Assembly: GCF_017377745.1 (NCBI RefSeq)
Contig: NZ_JAFVMG010000001.1
Coordinates: 248,001 to 312,000 of the forward strand
DNA from: Acetobacter suratthaniensis
GTDB lineage: Bacteria; Pseudomonadota; Alphaproteobacteria; Acetobacterales; Acetobacteraceae
DNA: 64,000 nt
Reading direction: 5' to 3'
Shown here piece by piece: positions 8,413 through 16,994 of this stretch; positions within the stretch are counted from its first letter, which is position 1; each line of letters begins with the position of its first letter. The notes under the pieces are model-generated. The model saw only the letters and a program-made list of their open reading frames with translations. It did no database searches and had not been told where the DNA came from. The position numbers and the translations under genes were made by a program.

Positions 8413-10038
8413 ATGTCAGACAGTCGTACAGCCCCCCTTTCCGATCTCCCGCGTGCATGGCCTTTCGAGGAAGCGCGTAAACTGGCCGAACATGTGTCCA
8501 CACGCGGCAACGCCAGTGGTGGAGATGATGCACGGCCCGCCCTGCTGGAAACCGGCTATGGCCCCTCAGGGCTGCCGCATATCGGCACATTTGGCGAGGT
8601 AGCGCGCACATCATGGGTGCGTCAGGCCTATACGGCGCTGACAGGCCGCCCTTCGCGCCTGCTGGCCTTCTCGGATGACATGGACGCCCTGCGCAAGGTG
8701 CCCGACAACGTGCCCCAGCGCGACATGCTGGAAAAATTCATCGGCCAGCCGCTCTCGCGCGTGCCTGATCCGTTTGGCACGCACGAGTCGTTTGCTGCCC
8801 ATAACAACGCACGGCTATGCGCGTTTCTTGATAGTTTCGGATTCGAATACGAGTTCGCTTCCTCCACCGCCTATTACGCCTCGGGCCGGTTCGATGCCGC
8901 CCTCAAGCGCGTGCTGGAAGTGCATGAGGAAATTCTGGACGTGATCCTGCCCACGCTGGGGGCCGAGCGCCGCGCCACCTATTCGCCTGTGCTGCCTCTG
9001 CACCCGCGCACGGGTGAGGTCATGCAGGTGAAGATGGATGCCATGGACCCCGTGGCAGGCACCGTGCGCTGGACCGACCCCAGCACGGGCGAAGTGTTCG
9101 AAACCCCCGTAACCGGTGGCCACGCCAAGATGCAGTGGAAGGCCGACTGGGCCATGCGCTGGTACGCGCTGGGTGTGGATTATGAAATGTCGGGCAAGGA
9201 TCTGATCGACAGCGTGCGGTTGTCGGGGCGGATCTGCAAAATTCTGGGTGGTACGCCGCCTGCAGGGCTGACCTACGAGCTGTTTTTGGATGAACAGGGC
9301 CAGAAAATTTCCAAGTCCAAGGGCAATGGTCTGTCGGTTGAGGAATGGCTGCGCTATGCCCCGCCCGAAAGTCTTGGCCAGTTCATGTTCAACCAGCCGC
9401 AGCGTGCCAAGCGGTTGTATTTCGATGTCATTCCCAAAACGGCGGATGAATATCTGGCCCATGTGGATAAGGCTCTGAGCCTACAGGCCGAGAACCCCGC
9501 AGGTGCGGAACTGCGGGCCAACCCGGCATGGTTTATCCTGCGCGGGCAGGTGGGAACCGAGGCCGCAAGCCCGGTGCCGTTTGGCATGCTGCTCAACCTT
9601 GCCAGTGTGGCCAATGCGGAAACACCCGAGGTGCTGTGGGGCTTTATCCGCCGGTATGATGCGGCGGTTTCGCCCGAAACCCACCCCATGCTGGCGGCCA
9701 TGGTGCGCTATGCGGTGGCGTATTATGCGGATTTTGTCAGGCCCGCCAAAACCTTCCGCGCCCCGAGCGAGCAGGAACGCGCAGCCCTTGTCGATCTGGC
9801 GGACGTGCTGCGGGGGTACGAGGCCGAAGCGGCCGATGCCACAACCTTGCAGAACGCGGTGTTCGAGGTAGGCAAGCGCCATGCTTTCGAACCCCTGCGA
9901 AGCTGGTTTGGCTGCCTGTATGAAGTGCTGCTGGGGCAGAAGGAAGGGCCGCGGTTCGGTGGGTTTGTCGCCCTGTATGGGGTGCGTGAAACCATCGCCC
10001 TGATCGAAGCGGCCCTCCTGCGCGACCGGCAGGACTGA
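8413..10038 (+). CDS. lysK: Lysyl-tRNA synthetase, class I
   Basis: Attaches lysine to tRNA-Lys. 541 residues of the class I (LysK) type found in archaea, spirochaetes and many alphaproteobacteria, unrelated in fold to the class II LysS/LysU of E. coli. Class I signatures are present: HIGT at 56-59 (GPSGLPHIGTFGE) and KISKS at 298-302 (EQGQKISKSKGNG). The C-terminal anticodon-binding half has no unusual features. Only 16 bases separate it from the MprF-like gene, so the two are probably co-transcribed; that partner family uses Lys-tRNA as substrate (see findings). The ribosome binding site is weak. Confidence 0.95.
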   Translation: MSDSRTAPLSDLPRAWPFEEARKLAEHVSTRGNASGGDDARPALLETGYGPSGLPHIGTFGEVARTSWVRQAYTALTGRPSRLLAFSDDMDALRKVPDNVPQRDMLEKFIGQPLSRVPDPFGTHESFAAHNNARLCAFLDSFGFEYEFASSTAYYASGRFDAALKRVLEVHEEILDVILPTLGAERRATYSPVLPLHPRTGEVMQVKMDAMDPVAGTVRWTDPSTGEVFETPVTGGHAKMQWKADWAMRWYALGVDYEMSGKDLIDSVRLSGRICKILGGTPPAGLTYELFLDEQGQKISKSKGNGLSVEEWLRYAPPESLGQFMFNQPQRAKRLYFDVIPKTADEYLAHVDKALSLQAENPAGAELRANPAWFILRGQVGTEAASPVPFGMLLNLASVANAETPEVLWGFIRRYDAAVSPETHPMLAAMVRYAVAYYADFVRPAKTFRAPSEQERAALVDLADVLRGYEAEAADATTLQNAVFEVGKRHAFEPLRSWFGCLYEVLLGQKEGPRFGGFVALYGVRETIALIEAALLRDRQD

Positions 10039-10054
10039 ACGGGGCCGCCTCTGC

Positions 10055-12148
10055 ATGATCCAGCGCGCGCCATTGCCACCAGAGCAGCAGGATATGGACC
10101 GGAACACCCCGCCAGACCTGCACTGCGAGGCTGGGGGTGTCCGTCGGTGGCTCAGGCACCTGCCCGCCCTGTTGGGGCTGGTGCTGATGGTGGCGGCTAT
10201 CGGGGTGGTGTGGCACGAGGTGCGGCACCTGCACATGTCCGATATCCGTCAGGCCATGGCGGGTATCCCGACATGGCAGATGATTCTGGCGGCTGCCTGC
10301 ACGCTGCTTTCGTATTTTGTGCTGTCTTTTTACGACAGGCTGGCCCTCATTCAGGTGGGCTATGGGCATCTGCCTTTTCGCCGCGCGGCGTTTGCGGCGT
10401 TCTGTTCTTACGTCCTGTCTCATAATCTCGGCTTTTCGGCCGTATCCGGCGCTGCGGTGCGTTACCGCCTGTATCGCAACTGGGGGGTGGATTCCTTCGC
10501 CATAACCCAGATTATTGCCTTCTGCTCAGCCACCTATCTGCTGGGGGCGGCAGCCCTTATCGGCGCGGTGCTGATCTGGGAGCCGTCCATGCTGCCCGGC
10601 ATTGGCGGGCGCCTGCCGTCAGGGCTTCTGGCGGTGATTGGTGGCGGGTTGTGGGTAATGGTGGGGCTGTATATCGGGCTGGCTTTCCGTCTGCCCAGCG
10701 TGTGCGTGCGGCAGTGGCGGGTTAACCTGCCTTCGCCGCGCATGGCCCTGCTGCAAACGCTTGTCGCCACGGCAGAAGTCGCGGCCACCGCCAGCATTGC
10801 CTATGTTCTGCTGCCTGCGGATGCAGGGGTGGATTTCGGGTCTTTTCTGGCGATCTATATCGCGGCTTACACGGCGGGGCTGGTGGCCAGTGTGCCGGGT
10901 GGGCTTGGGGTTTTTGACGGCGTTATGCTGCTGGCGCTCGGGCCGTATATGGCCGCGCCGCGCATTCTGGGCGTTATTCTTATTTTTCGCCTGTTTTACT
11001 ACATTATACCGCTGTTTGTGGCCGGGCTTATGTTCGCAGGGCATGAGCTGTTCCTGCGGGGTGATGCCGCCTTGGCGCGTAAGAACAATGCCGATCTGTC
11101 TGGCTCGGCGGCTGTTACGCGCAGGCCCAGTCAGGTTGTGCGCGAGAGCGAGGCGACATTCTCGGTGGCTGTGGCAACCGGCACGGTTTCGCTCTGTGGG
11201 GTGCTGCTGATCGGCCTTGTCCTGTTTGACCATGCGCCGGGGCAGTCCATGCTACCCGATAGTCTGGCTGGTGTGCTGCATCTGGGTGGCACGTATCTGC
11301 TCTCGCTGCTGGGGGTTGCGCTCATCAGCATGGCCATAGGGCTTTCGCAGCGGGTGACGCTGGCCTGGCGGGGCGCGCTGGCGCTGCTGTTACTGGCTAC
11401 GGTGCTGACATTCCTGCGTGGCAACATGGTGTTCGTGCCTGTCGTGCTGGGGCTGTCCACACTGTTCATCGCGCCGTATCGCGCCTGTTATTATCGCCAT
11501 GCCCGTCTGCTGAGCGAGCCGCTTTCAACCAGCACCTTGCTGTCGCTGCTGCTGTTACTGGGCTGCGTGGTGGCGCTGGCCACGCGGGATGACCTTTCGG
11601 CAAGCTGGTGGCAGATGGTTTTTGCGTCGTCCATGCGGGGTTCTGCCCGCTGGACGGTAGCGCTGGCCGTGCTGCTGGCGCTGGTGATTGTGGGGCGGCT
11701 GCTCTGGCCTGCCCGTGTTGCCGTTTCGCCCTGGGGGGATGATGCGCTGCAACGCTACCACGCCCTGCCTCATGCGCTGGCTGACATGACGGCGTTTCAG
11801 CCCGAAGGCTATGTGATGGGCGAGGCGGGTGAGGCGATGATCCCGCTGCGGGTATTAGGGGGCTTTCTCGTCGGTCTGGGTGATCCTGCGGGGGATGAGG
11901 TAGACAGCATTTCGGCTATCTGGCGGCTGCGCGATCTGGCGCTGCAACAGGGGCTGAAGCCTGCCTTCTGGTGTGTGGGCGAGCCGTTTCTGCGGATTTA
12001 TGACGATATTGGTCTGAGCATCTGGCCAGTAGGGGATGAAAGCGGGTTAAGTTTCTGTTATCCTCCGGCGGATATTGGGGTGGCCTCACAGCATGCCCGG
12101 CTTTACCGGGAGCAGGGTAAGGCCGAGAGAGCGCATCCTTCTTCCTGA
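10055..12148 (+). CDS. MprF-like membrane protein with shortened lysyltransferase domain
   Basis: 697 residues. The N-terminal two thirds are a flippase-type membrane region (LPG_synthase_TM, PF03706): a first block of helices (about residues 30-340) with YVLSHNLGFSAVSGAAVRYRLY and SVPGGLGVFDGVMLLAL, then a second membrane block (about 370-560). From about residue 560 it begins a DUF2156 phosphatidylglycerol lysyltransferase domain (FLVGLGDPAGDE, AIWRLRDLALQQGLKPAFWC, IYDDIGLSIWPVGDE), but stops about 30 residues later. Full MprF proteins are usually 840-880 residues and continue with a second acyltransferase-like half. MprF makes and flips lysyl-phosphatidylglycerol from Lys-tRNA; activity here is uncertain. 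The ATG at 10094 is an alternative start. Confidence 0.8.
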   Translation: MIQRAPLPPEQQDMDRNTPPDLHCEAGGVRRWLRHLPALLGLVLMVAAIGVVWHEVRHLHMSDIRQAMAGIPTWQMILAAACTLLSYFVLSFYDRLALIQVGYGHLPFRRAAFAAFCSYVLSHNLGFSAVSGAAVRYRLYRNWGVDSFAITQIIAFCSATYLLGAAALIGAVLIWEPSMLPGIGGRLPSGLLAVIGGGLWVMVGLYIGLAFRLPSVCVRQWRVNLPSPRMALLQTLVATAEVAATASIAYVLLPADAGVDFGSFLAIYIAAYTAGLVASVPGGLGVFDGVMLLALGPYMAAPRILGVILIFRLFYYIIPLFVAGLMFAGHELFLRGDAALARKNNADLSGSAAVTRRPSQVVRESEATFSVAVATGTVSLCGVLLIGLVLFDHAPGQSMLPDSLAGVLHLGGTYLLSLLGVALISMAIGLSQRVTLAWRGALALLLLATVLTFLRGNMVFVPVVLGLSTLFIAPYRACYYRHARLLSEPLSTSTLLSLLLLLGCVVALATRDDLSASWWQMVFASSMRGSARWTVALAVLLALVIVGRLLWPARVAVSPWGDDALQRYHALPHALADMTAFQPEGYVMGEAGEAMIPLRVLGGFLVGLGDPAGDEVDSISAIWRLRDLALQQGLKPAFWCVGEPFLRIYDDIGLSIWPVGDESGLSFCYPPADIGVASQHARLYREQGKAERAHPSS

Positions 12149-12197
12149 TTTTTACGTCAGGTCAGGCGGCATTCGGCATGGGAGGCCGCGGCGGTCA

Positions 12198-12932
12198 ATG
12201 AGCGTTCTGGGCGTGTTTTCTTCGGCGGCGGTTCATACGACCACATCGGCCTTTCTGCTGGCATTTCCGGCCCTGTTTTCCATCGTCAACCCGTTTGGTG
12301 CGGCGCTGATTTTCGCGCAGGCTACCGAAGGGCGTTCGCAGACGGAAATTCAGGCGCTGGCGCGTCTGGTCTCCTTTTATTCCTTCATGCTGCTGATTGT
12401 CTCGCTCTGGTTTGGCGGGGCGGTGCTGGCGTTTTTCGGCATTACGGTCAGTGCCTTGCGGGTCGCGGGCGGGCTGGTTGTGGCTGTGAGCGCATGGGAG
12501 CTGTTGCAGCGGCCTGAAAGCAACGAGGCGCGTAAGGAGCGGCAGGCCTTGCAGGATGGCCGCACCGTGCAGACACCCAATTGGTCGGACAGCGCGTTTT
12601 TTCCGCTGGCCATGCCCTTTACCGTTGGGCCGGGCACCATTGCGGTGGCGATTGCGCTGGGTTCAACCAACCCGGTTGATTCCTCGCCATGGGCATATGG
12701 GGTGGGGATCAGTCTTGGGGCTGTCGGTGTGGTGCTGCTGGTCTGGGTGGCCTATTCCAGCGCGGAAAAGCTGGTGACCATGCTCGGGGTAACCGGTACG
12801 CGCATTGTCAGCCGTCTGGCTGCGCTGGTGCTGCTGTGTATTGGTGTGCAGATTATGGCCGCAGGGATACAGGGCTTCGCGCTCGATATCTGGCAGCATA
12901 TGAGCCGGAGCGTTTCAGCCGCGCGGGGCTGA
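12198..12932 (+). CDS. MarC-family integral membrane protein
   Basis: 244 residues with six predicted membrane helices, the size of MarC/UPF0056 proteins (PF01914). Family marks include FLLAFPALFSIVNPFGAALIF near the start and FFPLAMPFTVGPGTIAVAIALG in the middle, the conserved NP-G and P-GPG signatures of the two repeat halves. Function in the family is unresolved; early links to multidrug resistance were not upheld. I chose the ATG at 12198 because the longer reading from 12075 overlaps the MprF-like gene and adds a charged, non-conserved leader. Confidence 0.85.
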   Translation: MSVLGVFSSAAVHTTTSAFLLAFPALFSIVNPFGAALIFAQATEGRSQTEIQALARLVSFYSFMLLIVSLWFGGAVLAFFGITVSALRVAGGLVVAVSAWELLQRPESNEARKERQALQDGRTVQTPNWSDSAFFPLAMPFTVGPGTIAVAIALGSTNPVDSSPWAYGVGISLGAVGVVLLVWVAYSSAEKLVTMLGVTGTRIVSRLAALVLLCIGVQIMAAGIQGFALDIWQHMSRSVSAARG

Positions 12933-12959
12933 GGCTCCGCCCGGTATGGGGCAGGAGCC
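12933..12959. terminator. Hairpin between convergent marC-like and rlmJ genes
   Basis: GGCTCCGCCC (12933-12942) pairs with GGGCAGGAGCC (12949-12959) with one bulged A. It overlaps the end of the upstream gene region and lies 8 bases before the rlmJ stop. No clear U-run on either strand, so its role as a terminator is an inference. Confidence 0.4.
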
Positions 12960-12966
12960 ACGTGGT

Positions 12967-13788
12967 TTATTCTGGAATAAGGGTGCTGACACTGCTTTCA
13001 TGTGCGCCCAGAACGGTTTGCAACCGGGCCAGCAGAGCCTGTGCGTCCTGTGCAAAACCATAAGGGGGCTTGATCACCATCAGCCCTGAGCCATTCAGCC
13101 GTTCGGGGTCATGGGGCGGGCGCATCAGCAGTTCAGCCTTCAGCACATCGCGCATGCCTGTCTCTTTCAGGGTTTCTTCAAAAGCGCGTACGGGTGCGCG
13201 GTGTTTGATAGGGTACCACAGCGCGATGACAGCGGGGGCAAAGCGTGTGTGAATGGTGTGCAGGCCCTTGGCCAGCCGCTCGAACTCGTTGGGTTCCTCA
13301 AAAGGCGGGTCCATCAGCACCAGCCCACGGCGGGCCTGTGCGGGGGGCAGCAGGGCGCGCAGGCTTTCATAGGCATCGCGTTCATGTACCTGCACATTGG
13401 GTGTGCGGGCGAATACGCGGTAGAGTGCGCGCTTGTCCTCGGGGTGCTTTTCGCAGCAGATCAACTGATCCTGCGGGCGCAGCATGAGCGAGGCCAGTAG
13501 GGGGGAGCCGGGATAAAAATGCGGGCCACCCGCCCGGCGCACCAGCTCCAGCCAAGGGGCGAGCGGGCTGTCCGGGCTTTCGTGTTCAAGACGACCGATC
13601 CCGTCTTTCCACTCGCCGGTTTTTTCCGCCTCCGGGCCTTGCAGGTCGTAACGGCCTATGCCCGCATGGGTGTCCAGCACCATGAATGGTGTGGGTTTAC
13701 GCAGGAATGTGCCGAGCAGGCTGACCAGCAGGGCGTGTTTCATGCAGTCGGCGAAATTGCCTGCGTGGTAGGCGTGGCGGTAGTTCAT
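12967..13788 (-). CDS. rlmJ: 23S rRNA (adenine2030-N6)-methyltransferase
   Basis: Methylates A2030 of 23S rRNA using S-adenosylmethionine. 273 residues, normal for RlmJ. The amino end MNYRHAYHAGNFADCMKHAL is diagnostic, the SAM-binding LDTHAGIGRYDL follows at 38-49, and the catalytic DPPF is at 160-163 (GLVLMDPPFEEPNEFE). Its ATG overlaps the stop codon of tsaD in an ATGA tetranucleotide (13785-13788), so translation is probably coupled to tsaD. Confidence 0.95.
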   Translation of the reverse strand: MNYRHAYHAGNFADCMKHALLVSLLGTFLRKPTPFMVLDTHAGIGRYDLQGPEAEKTGEWKDGIGRLEHESPDSPLAPWLELVRRAGGPHFYPGSPLLASLMLRPQDQLICCEKHPEDKRALYRVFARTPNVQVHERDAYESLRALLPPAQARRGLVLMDPPFEEPNEFERLAKGLHTIHTRFAPAVIALWYPIKHRAPVRAFEETLKETGMRDVLKAELLMRPPHDPERLNGSGLMVIKPPYGFAQDAQALLARLQTVLGAHESSVSTLIPE

Positions 13789-14909
13789 GACAAAGACCCG
13801 GCGGCTGACTGGTTGTGAGGGGGCGTAAAACGGCTGGCCATTTCTTCAAGCGGCCAGCGTGGGCGAGGGCGTAGGGTGATGTCGGTAAAGGGTGTCTGCC
13901 CGCGCCGAGCGGCTTCTGCCCATGTTTCCAGCGCGGCCCAGCCAACCATCACGGCATTGTCCGTGCATAGGCGCAGGGGCGGGGCGGCAAAGCGGCAGCC
14001 CCGGCTTTGGGCGGTTTGTTCCAGCTGGGCGCGCAGTACCGAGTTGGCGGCCACACCGCCAGCGGCCACCAGCAGGCGGGCGGCGGGCATCATGTCCAGC
14101 GCATGGTTGATCCGGTCGGCCACCACATCGGCCACGGCCTGCTGGAAAGAGGCGGCCAGATCAGCCGCGAAAGGCCGGGGCAGGGGCGTGCGCCCATAAG
14201 GGGCCAGTTTCTGGGCAATGGCGGTTTTCAGGCCTGAAAAGGAAAAATCGCAACCGGGACGGCGGATCAGCGGGCGGGGCAGGGCGATGGCATCGGGCTT
14301 GCCCTCACGTGCGAGCTGTTCCAGTGCCGGGCCACCCGGCCAGCCCAGACCGAGCATTTTGGCAACTTTATCGAAGGCTTCCCCCGCGGCATCGTCAATC
14401 GTACCGCCGAGCTTGCGGTATTGGCCGATTCCCTCCACGGCAATGCACTGGCAATGCCCGCCTGAGACCAGCAGCAGAAGGTAAGGGAAGGGGGCGCCAC
14501 CCTCCACCAGACCGGGCAGGCGGGCTGTCAGGGCATGGGCTTCGACATGGTTGACCGCGACAAAAGGACGGTTGAGCGCCAGCGCCAGCCCTTTGGCAAA
14601 GCCGCTGCCTACGATCAGCCCGCCAATCAGCCCCGGCCCGGTGCTGGCGGCCACCATCCCCAGTGCTGAAGCTGGCAGGGCGGCGTCCTTCAGGGTGGCG
14701 CGTACCAGTTCAGGCAGCAGGCTTAGATGGGCGCGTGCCGCGATTTCAGGCACCACACCACCGAAATCTGCATGGCCGTCCTGCGAAATGACCCGTTGCG
14801 CCAGTATGGTTCCCTCTGGTGCAAGAATGGCACAGGCAGTTTCGTCACAGGAAGACTCGATCGCCAGCACGGGGCCGGGTACCAAGGCGCATGCGGTGGA
14901 GACGTTCAT
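13785..14909 (-). CDS. tsaD: tRNA N6-adenosine threonylcarbamoyltransferase TsaD
   Basis: Transfers the threonylcarbamoyl group to A37 of ANN-decoding tRNAs, with TsaB and TsaE. 374 residues from ATG 14909, which follows a GGGGGGCG ribosome binding site; a longer reading to 15053 adds an unrelated leader. Key features: LAIESSCDETACAI at 15-28, the metal-binding NHVEAH at 120-125, LLVSGGHCQ, and GGTIDDAAGEAFDKVAKMLGLG. The downstream rlmJ overlaps by 4 bases. It is divergent from hemC, with about 147 bases between them for two promoters; the same tsaD/hemC divergence is common in proteobacteria. Confidence 0.96.
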   Translation of the reverse strand: MNVSTACALVPGPVLAIESSCDETACAILAPEGTILAQRVISQDGHADFGGVVPEIAARAHLSLLPELVRATLKDAALPASALGMVAASTGPGLIGGLIVGSGFAKGLALALNRPFVAVNHVEAHALTARLPGLVEGGAPFPYLLLLVSGGHCQCIAVEGIGQYRKLGGTIDDAAGEAFDKVAKMLGLGWPGGPALEQLAREGKPDAIALPRPLIRRPGCDFSFSGLKTAIAQKLAPYGRTPLPRPFAADLAASFQQAVADVVADRINHALDMMPAARLLVAAGGVAANSVLRAQLEQTAQSRGCRFAAPPLRLCTDNAVMVGWAALETWAEAARRGQTPFTDITLRPRPRWPLEEMASRFTPPHNQSAAGSLS

Positions 14910-15056
14910 GGACGCCCCCCCGAAAAGCCTGTATTGTGCCACCCATGCAACAGGTTGAGAGGGGCGGAATGCTTTTCTGGTCGCGCAGGCGTTACAAACC
15001 AGCCGGGCTTCATTGCGTCTTGTCCTTTCGTTCGTCCCGGTAAATAGACACATCTT

Positions 15057-16133
15057 ATGGATTCAGCCCACCCCTCTCCCGCCGTCCTGTCTCCCGCTTT
15101 GCAGGAGATTGCGGCAGAAGCCGCCGCCCGCCAGAAAAAGGCAGGTGGTCATTCAGGCCGTCACTCGCTGCCCCTCAGGGTTGGTACGCGCGGTTCGCCG
15201 CTCGCACTGGTGCAGACACGCGCCTTCCTGACAACGCTGACGAAATTCTGCCCTGTCCTGCGGGATATGGGCGCCTTTCAGGAGCACCAGATCAACACCA
15301 CAGGTGATCAGGTGCAGAACCGGAGGCTGGCGGAAATCGGAGGCAAAGGCCTCTTCGCCAAGGAAATTCACGAAGCGCTGGCTGATGGCCGGATCGACTT
15401 TGCGGTGCATAGTCTCAAAGACCTTGAAACCACGCTGCCGCCGGGCCTTGTGCTGGCCTGCACGCTCAAGCGTGAGGATGCGCGTGATGCGCTGATTCTC
15501 GGCCCCAGTCTGGCCCCGACCGACCCGGATGACCCGTATTCCGCGCTGCCTCACGGGGCGATGGTTGGCTGCGCTTCCGTGCGGCGTCAGGCGCAGATGC
15601 TGCATGTGCGGCCCGACCTCCAGTTCGGCCTGCTGCGCGGTAATGTGCAGACCCGGCTGGACAAGCTGGCCGCCCGCCAGTGCGATGCCACCCTGCTGGC
15701 CCTTGCTGGCCTCAAGCGTCTGGGCATGGCGGATCGGGCCAGTGTGGTGCTGGCTCCGACCATGATGGTGCCGGCCGCAGGGCAGGGGATCGTGGGCGTG
15801 ACCGTGCGTGAGGACGATATCGAACTGCGCGAACTGCTTTCCGCCATCGAGGATTACGAGGCCCGCGCCGTAGCCACGGCCGAGCGTGCCCTGCTGGCCG
15901 AGCTTGATGGTTCGTGCCGCACACCTATCGGGGGCTATGCCCAGCTTATTCCTGTTGTGGCGGGCGGTGCGCCTGAGCTGCACCTGACCGGACTTGTGGC
16001 GCGGGAGGATGGCTCGTTCCTGCTCAAGCGTGCCATTAGCGGTGCGCCGGAAGATGCGGCGCGTCTCGGACACGAGTTGGGTCGTAGCCTGCGGCGTGAC
16101 AGCCCGGATGATATTTTCGAGGAAACGCTCTGA
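15057..16133 (+). CDS. hemC: Porphobilinogen deaminase (hydroxymethylbilane synthase)
   Basis: Joins four porphobilinogens into hydroxymethylbilane in haem synthesis. 358 residues, about 40 longer than usual because of an amino-terminal extension (residues 1-39) before the conserved RVGTRGSPLALVQT. Other family marks: HSLKDLETTLPPG (119-131), GCASVRRQAQ (171-180) and the dipyrromethane-cofactor cysteine Cys287 in DGSCRTPIGGY. The ATG at 15057 lacks a clear ribosome binding site, so a shorter form starting near the conserved core cannot be excluded. It is followed at once by hemD. Confidence 0.95.
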   Translation: MDSAHPSPAVLSPALQEIAAEAAARQKKAGGHSGRHSLPLRVGTRGSPLALVQTRAFLTTLTKFCPVLRDMGAFQEHQINTTGDQVQNRRLAEIGGKGLFAKEIHEALADGRIDFAVHSLKDLETTLPPGLVLACTLKREDARDALILGPSLAPTDPDDPYSALPHGAMVGCASVRRQAQMLHVRPDLQFGLLRGNVQTRLDKLAARQCDATLLALAGLKRLGMADRASVVLAPTMMVPAAGQGIVGVTVREDDIELRELLSAIEDYEARAVATAERALLAELDGSCRTPIGGYAQLIPVVAGGAPELHLTGLVAREDGSFLLKRAISGAPEDAARLGHELGRSLRRDSPDDIFEETL

Positions 16134-16170
16134 GCATGAGCGGCTATCCGGTTTTTTCCTGCCGGGCAGG

Positions 16171-16914
16171 GTGAGCCGGGGCATTGTCATTACCCGACCG
16201 GAACCCGGTCTGGGTGAGACACTGGCGGCGGTGGAACAAGCCGGGTGGCGGGGATATGCCTCACCCGCGCTTGTTGTGCGCAGCCGCGTTATGGCGTCTG
16301 GCGAGGCACGGGGGCGCAGGCACCCTGTTGCCGCTCTGCTGCTGACAAGCGGGCAGGCCGTGGCGGCGGTGGCGCAGGCTCTGCCTATGGGTATCAGCTT
16401 TAACCTGCCTGTTTTTGCCGTTGGCGGACGCACGGCTGAACGCGCCCGTGCCGCCGGATTTACGCAGGTTTACAGTGCAGATGGCGATGCTCTGGCTTTG
16501 GTGGGCCTGCTGCGCCAGCGCTTGTCGCCCAAGGCCGGGCCATTGCTGCTGGCCTGTGGTGCCGGGCAGGGGGGGGCATTGGCGGCCGCTTTGCGGAGCG
16601 ATGGTTTTCGGGTTGTGCGTAGGGTTGCGTATGAAACCCGCTCGGCCTCTGGCCTGCCCGCCGAGGTGGCAGGCGCGCTGCATGAGGGACGGATTGCAGT
16701 TATCGCGTTTTTTTCGGCCCAGAGTGCCAGAAGCTGGTTTGATGGCCTGCGCGATGCGGCGTTGCGTGCGGCGGCTGTCAGAACGGTCGCACTGGTGCTG
16801 TCTCCTGCTATTGAACAGGGGGTACGCTCACTGGGCTGGCAGGGGCCGGTAGTTGTGGCGGCCCGGCCAGATGCGGCGTCCATGCTGGCGGCACTGGAGC
16901 AGGTGCCGCTTTAA
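16171..16914 (+). CDS. hemD: Uroporphyrinogen-III synthase
   Basis: Closes hydroxymethylbilane to uroporphyrinogen III. Family identity rests on IVITRPEPGLGETLAAVEQAG at the start, AAVAQAL and VFAVGGRTAERARAAGF in the middle, and IAFFSAQSARSWFD late; HemD is always weakly conserved. The start is uncertain. I give GTG 16171, which puts only three residues before the conserved core; its stop-start context is unusual because a 12-codon frame from ATG 16136 ends in the TGA that overlaps this GTG. The reading frame is also open upstream to ATG 16108, which would overlap hemC by 26 bases. Position after hemC supports the call. Confidence 0.85.
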   Translation: MSRGIVITRPEPGLGETLAAVEQAGWRGYASPALVVRSRVMASGEARGRRHPVAALLLTSGQAVAAVAQALPMGISFNLPVFAVGGRTAERARAAGFTQVYSADGDALALVGLLRQRLSPKAGPLLLACGAGQGGALAAALRSDGFRVVRRVAYETRSASGLPAEVAGALHEGRIAVIAFFSAQSARSWFDGLRDAALRAAAVRTVALVLSPAIEQGVRSLGWQGPVVVAARPDAASMLAALEQVPL

Positions 16915-16935
16915 CCGCTCTGGGCTGCGGGCCAT

Positions 16936-16970
16936 AAAAAAACCCTCCCCGGTAAGGGGGAGGGTTTTTT
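16936..16970. terminator. Bidirectional terminator between hemD and secB
   Basis: CCCTCCCC (16943-16950) pairs with GGGGAGGG (16957-16964), extended by A-T pairs; A-run on the left and six T on the right make it work on both strands, for the convergent hemD and secB. Confidence 0.92.
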
Positions 16971-16994
16971 CGTTCCGTGCGACCCAGTGCGGGA

